Assembly: GCA_035279905.1 (NCBI GenBank)
Contig: DATEGZ010000200.1
Coordinates: 19,425-83,424 of the forward strand
DNA length: 64,000 bases
Direction: 5' to 3'
DNA from: DATEGZ01 sp035279905
Lineage (GTDB): Bacteria > Acidobacteriota > Vicinamibacteria > Vicinamibacterales > SCN-69-37
Shown here: positions 58,410 through 64,000 of the stretch, piece after piece
Layout of the letters: each line of letters starts with the position of its first letter
Position numbering within the stretch: the first letter of the stretch is position 1
Program-made: the position numbers and the translations under genes
The notes under the pieces: model-generated
The model's database searches: none
What the model was told of the DNA's origin: nothing
Seen by the model: the letters and a program-made list of their open reading frames with translations, nothing else

Positions 58410-59045
58410 CACCCCAGGGGTTTCCGTGAACACGACCTGGCAGCGCAGCTCGAACGGCTGCGGGATCGGCTGCGGCGGCGCCGGCGGCTGCCCCGTCGTC
58501 TCGTCCCACCAGGCCATCGCGCCCGGGCGCGTCTTGTTGGCCGTCACCCACGGGCCCCACGAGTTTGGCGGCTGGTCGCCCAACGGCGGCAGGTAGAAAA
58601 TCTCCGCGGGATCGTATTGGGTCTCCGCGCCGGGATGCGGCCACTGGACCTGCACCTGGTAGCTGGTCCGGCCGCCCAGGTCATCCTCGTGCAGCACGTC
58701 TTCGATCACCCACACGCGCTTGCCGTCCCGCACCTCGAAGGCCACCGAGTTCAAGCCCCCGGATTGCGCGGTGCCCGGCCCCATCAGCTGCACGGACAGC
58801 AGCGTGCCGGATTCGCTCGTCTCGAGCGGGTCCGGCAGCTTGCGTTCGGTCGCAACACGCAGCTCGCAGCGCCGGTTGACCCACTGCTTGGTCACGCGGT
58901 CGCGCACGAACACGAAGTTCGTGCGCGTCGTGCGGAAATGCTCGGCGGAATACCGGCCGCTCGACGTCGAACAGCACGCGAGCGCGGCGAAGCCCGCGGC
59001 AATCGCGGCCGCGCGGGACCAGTTGGCGGGTAGCATCGCGCCCAT
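58401..59045 (-). CDS. Putative lipoprotein, function unknown
   Basis: 214 aa from ATG 59045 or 211 from ATG 59036. Signal with a lipobox-like end (IAAGFAALACCSTSS), suggesting lipid attachment at Cys. The mature region is beta-rich with KQWVNRRCELRVATERKLPDP, SGTLLSVQLMGPGT, VRDGKRVWVIEDVLHEDD and a Pro-rich C-terminus. No domain recognised. The last codons overlap the 18-nt tandem repeat. It is divergent from the short VWA protein starting at 59086, only about 40 bp away. Confidence 0.7.
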   Translation of the reverse strand: MGAMLPANWSRAAAIAAGFAALACCSTSSGRYSAEHFRTTRTNFVFVRDRVTKQWVNRRCELRVATERKLPDPLETSESGTLLSVQLMGPGTAQSGGLNSVAFEVRDGKRVWVIEDVLHEDDLGGRTSYQVQVQWPHPGAETQYDPAEIFYLPPLGDQPPNSWGPWVTANKTRPGAMAWWDETTGQPPAPPQPIPQPFELRCQVVFTETPGVVR

Positions 59046-59085
59046 TCTAGTCGGTATACTCCCCCACACTCCCGGAGGAGTGCCT

Positions 59086-60000
59086 ATGCCAGCAGGTATT
59101 CGATCGATTCGCAGGAGAGGTGTGTGCCTTGGGCTCATCGCGGCCGCCGCGTGGGCCGCGCCGGGCCTGATCGCGCGCGAGCGCCCGGCCAACAAGACCG
59201 TGCACGTCGTCGCACTCGATGGCACGACGACGCCGTACAAGGATCTGAAGAAGGAGGACTGGGGCGTCCGCGAGGACGGGCAGGATCGCAAGATTATCGA
59301 CGTGAAGCCCGCGACTGACCCGCTTACCGTCGTGATCGTGGCCGACGTGACCAAGTTCATGCAGATGTCGGCGAAGGACGTGCGCACGGCGGTGACCAGC
59401 TTCATCCAGGCCGTGCAAACAGCGCAGCCGACCGCGCAGGTCGCCATCATCGGCTTTGGCCGGCAGTCGACGCTCTTTGTCGACTTCGGCAAGCCGGCCG
59501 CCGACCTGGAGAAGGCCGTGCAGCGGATCAACGCCGATCCCAACAGCGATGCGACCGTCATGCTCGAATCGCTGACCGAGGCCGCGAAGAAGCTGTCCTC
59601 GGCCGCGTCGCCGCGCCGGGCGATCGTCTCGCTCAACCTCGACGGGTTCAACGAGGTGAGCACGGCGCCGCCGCAGAGCGTGGCGGATGCTGTCATCGCG
59701 TCTCACGCGTCGCTCTGGGCGCTGACCTACCAGAACGCCGAATCGGCGCGCGTGCGCGGCAAGGTCGGCGCCAATCGCGAAGCGGTCCTCAACAACCTGA
59801 CGAAGCAGACCGGCGGCATCCGCATCCCGGTGCCGCAGGCGGCCGGGCTCGACGTGCAGATGAAGAAGATCGCCGAGGTGCTGCTGGGGCAGTACGCGGT
59901 GACCTACGAGCGGCCGGACGGCGCGGCGCCGAAGATGCTGCAAATGGCCGTGGCGCGGCCGGGCGCGCAGATGCTCGTGCCGCAGGTGCCGCCGCAGTAA
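59086..60000 (+). CDS. Short exported VWA-family protein
   Basis: 304 aa from ATG 59086 with GGAGGAG upstream. A signal-like start (RRRGVCLGLIAAAAWAAPGLIARE) precedes a compact VWA-like fold: TVHVVALDGTTTPYKDLKKEDWGV (split), the first strand TVVIVADVTKFMQM with the metal-site position DVT, VAIIGFGRQST and LSSAASPRRAIVSLNLDGF. About half the length of the three large VWA proteins here and lacking their C-terminal half. Convergent with the membrane protein across a strong hairpin at 60024-60050. Confidence 0.8.
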   Translation: MPAGIRSIRRRGVCLGLIAAAAWAAPGLIARERPANKTVHVVALDGTTTPYKDLKKEDWGVREDGQDRKIIDVKPATDPLTVVIVADVTKFMQMSAKDVRTAVTSFIQAVQTAQPTAQVAIIGFGRQSTLFVDFGKPAADLEKAVQRINADPNSDATVMLESLTEAAKKLSSAASPRRAIVSLNLDGFNEVSTAPPQSVADAVIASHASLWALTYQNAESARVRGKVGANREAVLNNLTKQTGGIRIPVPQAAGLDVQMKKIAEVLLGQYAVTYERPDGAAPKMLQMAVARPGAQMLVPQVPPQ

Positions 60001-60023
60001 GAGAGAAGCCCGATCAACCGGCG

Positions 60024-60050
60024 GGGCGGCGCGATGGTCTCGCGCCGCCC
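60024..60050. terminator. GC hairpin between convergent genes
   Basis: GGGCGGCGCGA (60024-60034) and TCGCGCCGCCC (60040-60050) form a perfect 11-bp stem with loop TGGTC, in the gap between the VWA protein and the convergent membrane protein. No T-run follows directly, so it may be a structural terminator or processing site. Confidence 0.55.
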
Positions 60051-60062
60051 TGCTTCACCCTG

Positions 60063-60824
60063 CTAGGCCCCGCCCGCCGTCTTGCGTGCCTGCGCCAGGC
60101 GGCGCTTGAGATCGGGAATGGCGCTCGCCGCAGCCGGATTCTTCGCGAGCGTGTCGATCGCCTGATCGAGCGCGTCGAGACCCAGCGACAAGCCGACGTG
60201 CGTCGACACGCGCGACAGCGCGCTTTGAAAATTCGGATCGGCCGCGAGCTCAGTCTCGCCGAGCGCCTGCGCTTTGGACACCAGATCGTTCATCACCGTG
60301 ATCGCGCGCTGGGCGTTGGCCGGCGACGTGAGGTCGCCTTTCGTGAACTGTTCGATCTCCGGCAGGCTGGTGACGAATCGCTGCAGCGCCGCGGCCTGCG
60401 CGGCATTGCGCGGCTGCGTCGAGTGCATCATCGCCTGCGCCGCGCCCATCATCGCGAAGGGCGCCAGGGCCGCGTGCGTGAGAATCGGCCGGCCCTGCAC
60501 GGCGCCGCTGAGGCTCAGGCCGACGATGGCGAGGCCGCCCAGGCCGTGCACGGCGTGGAGCACGCGCCGTTCGACGGCAAAGAACGCGTGCAGCACCGCG
60601 CGCACCGGCGCCAGCGCGAAAAATCCGGCGGCAATCAGGCTGACCGTGGACTCCGTCTTCGCGCCGATCGTCGAGTAGTGCTGGTAGGCCAGAAACGCGC
60701 CCAACGCGATGGCCAGGTACACGAGATGGAGCAGAATCCGTCCGGCGATCGACGCAAGCGATCGCCGTGGCGGCTCGAGCCGGACGTTCGCGAGGTCTGG
60801 CGGGAACTCGGGAGTCGGGCGCAT
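60063..60824 (-). CDS. Membrane protein, function unknown
   Basis: 253 aa from ATG 60824 with GGAGGCAAG upstream. About four membrane helices in the first half (LVYLAIALGAFLAYQHY, VSLIAAGFFALAPVRAVLHAFFAV, GLGGLAIVGLSLSGAV, LAPFAMMGAAQAMM) and a soluble helical C-terminus (RVSTHVGLSLGLDALDQAID). No catalytic motif. Divergent from the HhH-PHP gene, with start codons about 50 bp apart. Confidence 0.75.
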   Translation of the reverse strand: MRPTPEFPPDLANVRLEPPRRSLASIAGRILLHLVYLAIALGAFLAYQHYSTIGAKTESTVSLIAAGFFALAPVRAVLHAFFAVERRVLHAVHGLGGLAIVGLSLSGAVQGRPILTHAALAPFAMMGAAQAMMHSTQPRNAAQAAALQRFVTSLPEIEQFTKGDLTSPANAQRAITVMNDLVSKAQALGETELAADPNFQSALSRVSTHVGLSLGLDALDQAIDTLAKNPAAASAIPDLKRRLAQARKTAGGA

Positions 60825-60875
60825 CTTGCCTCCGCCGGCAGCGGCGCGCACAGAATGGCACACTAGCGGAGGGCG

Positions 60876-61961
60876 ATGCCAGATCTGAACGCCACCATCA
60901 GCGCCGCGCTTCGCGAGCTCGCCTCCGCGCAGACGCTCACTTTCAAAGCGCGCGTGTTTCGCCGGGCGGCCGCGGCCGTGCTCGCGCTCGACGTGCCGGT
61001 CGATCAACTGATCGGCCCGGACGGACGCGTACCCGAGGTGCCGGGGATCGGGCCGGCGTCGTGGAAGGTCATCGTCGACCTCGTCCGGACCGGCGCGTCG
61101 GAGCGCGTGGACCGCGAGGTGTCCGGCAGCAAGCGCTCGGGGGACATCGTCCGCGCCCGCGCCGCGCGCGAGACATTTCTGAGCGGCGCTGAGGTGCGCC
61201 GCATCCTGGCGGCACCGGCCGCGAAAGGCGTCGTCGGACGCGAGGACTACCGCGGCGATTTCCAGATGCACTCCGTGTGGAGCGACGGGACGATGACGCT
61301 CGCCGCGCTCGTCAAGGGCTGCCGCGCGCGCGGCTACTCTTGTTCGGCCGTCACCGATCACTCGCACGGCCTCAGGGTCACCAACGGTTTGACCGGCCGA
61401 TCGGCGGCGCGCCAGCACCGCACGATCGACGCGATCAACCGGAAGCAGCCGGCGTTTCGCCTCCTGAAAGGCGTCGAGGCCAACATCCTCGCCGACGGCC
61501 GGCTCGATCTCGAAGCGGAGGATCTGGCGCGATTCGAGATGGTGCTCGCGGCGCCGCATTCACAGCTCCGGTTGACGACGGATCAGACGTCCCGGTTGCT
61601 GACGGCGATCCGCACGCCCGGCGTCCACATCCTCGCGCACCCGCGCGGGCGCCAGAGCGGGACGCGCGCCGGCGTCATCTCGGATTGGGATCGGATCTTC
61701 GCGGAAGCCGCCGGGCTCGGCGTAGCCATTGAGGTGGACGGCAATCCTCCACGCCAGGATCTCGATCACACGATGCTCGGGCGCGCTCTTAAGGCCGGGT
61801 GCATCTTCGCGCTCGACAGCGACGCGCACAACGTCGCGGAGCTGGCCTATGCCGATGTCGCCATCGCACACGCGCGGCTGGCCGGCGTCCCGGCCGAGCG
61901 CATCGTCAACTGCTGGCCGATCGAGCTGTTGGAGGCGTGGCTGCGCCACCGGCGGCGGTAG
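60876..61961 (+). CDS. Helix-hairpin-helix plus PHP phosphoesterase protein
   Basis: 361 aa. Residues 1-110 carry HhH segments (RVPEVPGIGPASWKVIVDL) like the 8-kDa domain of family X DNA polymerases. The PHP domain follows directly with metal-ligand motifs FQMHSVWSDG, AVTDHSHG, GVEANIL, AAPHSQL, ILAHPRG and ALDSDAHN. Bacterial PolX has a polymerase palm between these two parts; it is absent here. PHP domains of PolX act as 3'-5' exonuclease or phosphatase. A DNA-repair nuclease role is likely. A small ligase-like gene follows after 35 bp. Confidence 0.85.
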   Translation: MPDLNATISAALRELASAQTLTFKARVFRRAAAAVLALDVPVDQLIGPDGRVPEVPGIGPASWKVIVDLVRTGASERVDREVSGSKRSGDIVRARAARETFLSGAEVRRILAAPAAKGVVGREDYRGDFQMHSVWSDGTMTLAALVKGCRARGYSCSAVTDHSHGLRVTNGLTGRSAARQHRTIDAINRKQPAFRLLKGVEANILADGRLDLEAEDLARFEMVLAAPHSQLRLTTDQTSRLLTAIRTPGVHILAHPRGRQSGTRAGVISDWDRIFAEAAGLGVAIEVDGNPPRQDLDHTMLGRALKAGCIFALDSDAHNVAELAYADVAIAHARLAGVPAERIVNCWPIELLEAWLRHRRR

Positions 61962-61996
61962 AGCGCGCGGCCTTCTCTTGCTATCCTTCGCCTCGT

Positions 61997-63535
61997 ATGT
62001 CCGGCGCCGGCGCCACCGACCTCGTCCAGTCCCGCTTCGACGCACTCCAGCGCAAGCTCGTGCCGCTCTGGCGATCGATCCAGTCGTTCAACCAGGACGA
62101 GCAGACGATCGTCATCGTGCCGTCGATCACGCTCGATTTCACGGCGACGGGCGCGGTGCTGCAAGCCTACGAAGAGCGGTTTCTGTTTCTGCTCTTCCTG
62201 CTGCGTCAGCCGCGGGCGCGAGTGGTGTACGTGACGTCGCAGGCAATCGCGCCGGAGGTCGTCGAGTACTACCTTGACCTGTTGCCGGGCGTGCCCGCCA
62301 GCCACGCGCGCCGGCGCCTGTTCCTGGTGGCGCCGCTCGACGGATCGGCGCGGCCGCTCAGTCAGAAGCTGCTCGAGCGCCCGGACGTCCTGGCCAAGAT
62401 TCGATCGCTCGTCCTCGACCCGGATCGCGCGCACCTCGTGCCGTTCAACACGACCGATCTCGAGCGCGACCTGTCGCTCGCGCTCGGGATCCCGATGTAC
62501 GGCGCGGACCCGCGGTTCCTGGCGTTCGGCACGAAGAGCGGCGCGCGCCGGATCTTCGCGGAGGTCGGCGCCCCGCATCCGCTCGGCGTCGAGAACCTCA
62601 CGGGCGTCGACGATCTGGTGAGCGCGATCGCTCGCTTGCGCGCGGAGAAGCCGGCGATCGCCCAGGTGATGGTGAAGCTCAACGAGGGCGTGTCCGGCGA
62701 AGGCAACGCGCTCGTACGGCTCGACGCCGTGCCGCCGGCCGGCGACGCCGGCGAGCGCGCGGTCATTCACGACCGCCTGCGGGCGATGACGTTCGAGCTG
62801 CCGGGCCTGACCTACGACAAGTACGCCGCCACCCTCCGCACACGCGGCGGCATTGTCGAAGAGCGGATCGCTGGCACGGACTTCCGGAGCCCGAGCGTTC
62901 AGTTGCGCGTGACGCCGCTCGGCAAGGTCGAGCTGCTCTCGACGCACGATCAGATCCTCGGCGGGCCGAGCGGCCAGAGCTATCTCGGCTGCCGGTTTCC
63001 GGCGGACACGGAATACGGCCCCCTCATCACGCGCGAGGCGGCGAAGGTTGGCACGTGGCTGGCGTCACAAGGCGTGATCGGCCGGTTCGCGCTCGACTTC
63101 GTCGTCGTGCGGAACGCCCGCGGCGAGTGGGAGGCGTACGCGATTGAAATCAATCTCCGCAAAGGCGGGACGACGCATCCGTTCCTGACGCTGCAGTTCC
63201 TGACGGACGGCGTGTACGACCACGAGACGGGCGTCTTCACGACGGCGACCGGCCACGAGAAGTGCCTGGTCGCGAGCGACCACGAGGAATCGCCCGCCTA
63301 CCGCGCGCTCACGCCGCACCATCTCTTCGACATTGCCGTGCGCGAGGGCGTGCACTTCGATCACGCGCGTCAGACCGGCGTGATCTTTCACATGATGAGC
63401 GCGCTCGGCGAGGCGGGACGTTTCGGCCTGACGGCAATCGCCGACACGCACGCCGGCGCCGACGCGCTGCACGCGAGGACCATCGCGGCGATTGCGGCCG
63501 AGGCGGCGCGGCTGAGCGGCGCGGCGGACGCCTGA
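61997..63535 (+). CDS. ATP-grasp ligase of the PGM1 (peptide ligase) family
   Basis: 512 aa from ATG 61997. Family signatures are visible: FNTTDLERDLSLALGIPMYG (split), FGTKSGARRIFAEVGAPHPLGVEN, VMVKLNEGVSGEGNAL, and a C-terminal AIEINLRKGGTTHPF with the ATP-grasp Glu and Asn ligands. PGM1 of pheganomycin biosynthesis joins a peptide to a nonproteinogenic amino acid; other members are of unknown substrate. No other natural-product gene is seen in the window, so a cell-envelope or capping function is equally possible. Followed by an AT-rich dyad at 63580. Confidence 0.85.
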   Translation: MSGAGATDLVQSRFDALQRKLVPLWRSIQSFNQDEQTIVIVPSITLDFTATGAVLQAYEERFLFLLFLLRQPRARVVYVTSQAIAPEVVEYYLDLLPGVPASHARRRLFLVAPLDGSARPLSQKLLERPDVLAKIRSLVLDPDRAHLVPFNTTDLERDLSLALGIPMYGADPRFLAFGTKSGARRIFAEVGAPHPLGVENLTGVDDLVSAIARLRAEKPAIAQVMVKLNEGVSGEGNALVRLDAVPPAGDAGERAVIHDRLRAMTFELPGLTYDKYAATLRTRGGIVEERIAGTDFRSPSVQLRVTPLGKVELLSTHDQILGGPSGQSYLGCRFPADTEYGPLITREAAKVGTWLASQGVIGRFALDFVVVRNARGEWEAYAIEINLRKGGTTHPFLTLQFLTDGVYDHETGVFTTATGHEKCLVASDHEESPAYRALTPHHLFDIAVREGVHFDHARQTGVIFHMMSALGEAGRFGLTAIADTHAGADALHARTIAAIAAEAARLSGAADA

Positions 63536-63579
63536 GTCCCGCATCCTGGACGGGTTCGTCCCGACTTCCTCACCAGTAA

Positions 63580-63596
63580 ATATCGAAGATCGATAT
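63580..63596. promoter_or_regulatory. AT-rich dyad in the terminal promoter region
   Basis: ATATCG (63580-63585) and CGATAT (63591-63596) form a 6-bp dyad with a 5-nt spacer, followed by CGTATTGCAATAAC, in the 128-bp gap before the last gene. The base composition departs strongly from the surroundings. A regulator or promoter element is likely; no protein can be named. Confidence 0.4.
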
Positions 63597-63663
63597 CGTA
63601 TTGCAATAACGGCGGCCCCGGGTGGCACGGGATCTGCCTCGCAGAGCGCGTGAGGTATCCGCC

Positions 63664-64000
63664 ATGACCCGAACGCTTCTCGTAACCGCGTCCGTCCTGA
63701 GCGCCGCGGTGTTCGCGACCGCACAGTCCGCGCAAGTCCCGCCGGACGTCGACCTCGGCGACACGCGCGGCGCAAACTTCGACACGCAGGCCGTTGGCAC
63801 GGCCACGCCTGCCGATTTTGATTTTCTCGTCGGCACCTGGGATTTCCTGTTTCAACAGCAGGCCGAACCCGGCAGCTACCGGCCCACGCAAACGGGTGTC
63901 TGGACCGTACAGAAAACCCACGACAGCCACATCGTCGAGGACGTCTGGCGCCTGGGCGCGACGACCAACCCGACGATTACCTATCGCATCTTCAACCCGT
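63664..64000 (+). CDS. Exported protein, N-terminal part (cut by window end)
   Basis: 112 codons are inside the window. A signal peptide (TRTLLVTASVLSAAVFATAQSAQ) leads into a beta-rich start: FDFLVGTWDFLFQQQ and GVWTVQKTHDSHIVEDVWRLG. The 'FDFLVGTW' opening resembles DUF1579-like proteins, whose function is unknown. The gene continues past the window edge, so length and domain content cannot be judged. Confidence 0.6.
   Translation, partial: MTRTLLVTASVLSAAVFATAQSAQVPPDVDLGDTRGANFDTQAVGTATPADFDFLVGTWDFLFQQQAEPGSYRPTQTGVWTVQKTHDSHIVEDVWRLGATTNPTITYRIFNP

Noticed and set aside
1..64000. Mobile element or prophage explaining the palindromes
   Set aside because: No transposase, integrase, REP-associated transposase-like (RAYT) protein or phage gene could be recognised in the window; mobility would need factors elsewhere.

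Overview
The window is GC-rich, densely coded chromosomal DNA. Its gene families point to an Acidobacteriota lineage, most likely a Vicinamibacteria-type organism. This is an inference from several features: a PadR regulator next to a two-module MacB/FtsX 'ADOP' permease; three large proteins of the 'VWFA-related Acidobacterial domain' type plus a shorter relative; two Ser/Thr kinases fused to TolB-like and TPR regions; many Tat or Sec exported enzymes; and a plug/barrel protein with a carboxypeptidase-regulatory-like domain. I see no rRNA, tRNA, CRISPR array, transposase, integrase or prophage gene. No gene-free stretch exceeds 300 bp; the longest gaps (about 150-230 bp) are filled by the repeats, operators and hairpins listed.

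Layout. 1-6085: end of an ankyrin protein, a Tat-exported M20 amidohydrolase (-), then a tightly coupled ABC-2 exporter operon (ATPase, two permeases) ending in a plant-type D-glycerate 3-kinase. 6130-9407: an SPFH/flotillin-like protein divergent from a sigma-54 activator with a pseudo-receiver. 9424-11885: an exported kinase-fold protein coupled to a ThDP enzyme. 11964-13784: ABC exporter (-). 13937-18747: outer-membrane receptor, TPR protein, LytS-type kinase and LytTR regulator, apparently one operon. 18882-23311 (-): two duplicated VWA proteins and YajQ. 23346-26876: sigma factor, anti-sigma and DUF4139 protein. 27044-31953: PadR, ADOP permease and a GT39-like membrane glycosyltransferase. 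32179-32895: a secreted protein. 33048-37519 (-): a four-gene unit of TPR-retropepsin, B12-type radical SAM enzyme, SpoIIAA-like protein and PPK2.

37690-46340: kinase-TolB-TPR, M1 peptidase, membrane-anchored trehalose-6-phosphate synthase (-), second kinase-TolB-TPR. 46374-48010 (-): PstS-like half protein and porin. 48231-56711: GT39 enzyme, Tat-exported barrel protein (-), sortilin-like beta-propeller (-), third large VWA protein. 56739-58173 (-): TetR, DCC-type thiol protein and membrane protein, preceded by TTTGAAC/GTTCAAA palindromes. 58401-64000: lipoprotein (-), short VWA protein, membrane protein (-), HhH-PHP protein, PGM1-type ATP-grasp ligase, and a truncated secreted protein at the window edge.

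The most unusual signal is intergenic. At least nine gaps hold hairpins or tracts built from tandem 7-, 8- or 9-nt words (TTCTAAG, GGTTCCGG, ATTGGGTC, GGTACGNC, GAACCNNNN, CAGGCAC) or an 18-nt word. Different families share the same plan: two inverted arms, each a short tandem array. Several fill the whole space between convergent stop codons. One family occurs twice, 15 kb apart, with an identical 34-nt right arm, and the GGTTCC family occurs four times. I regard these as the best candidate for an undescribed element class here.
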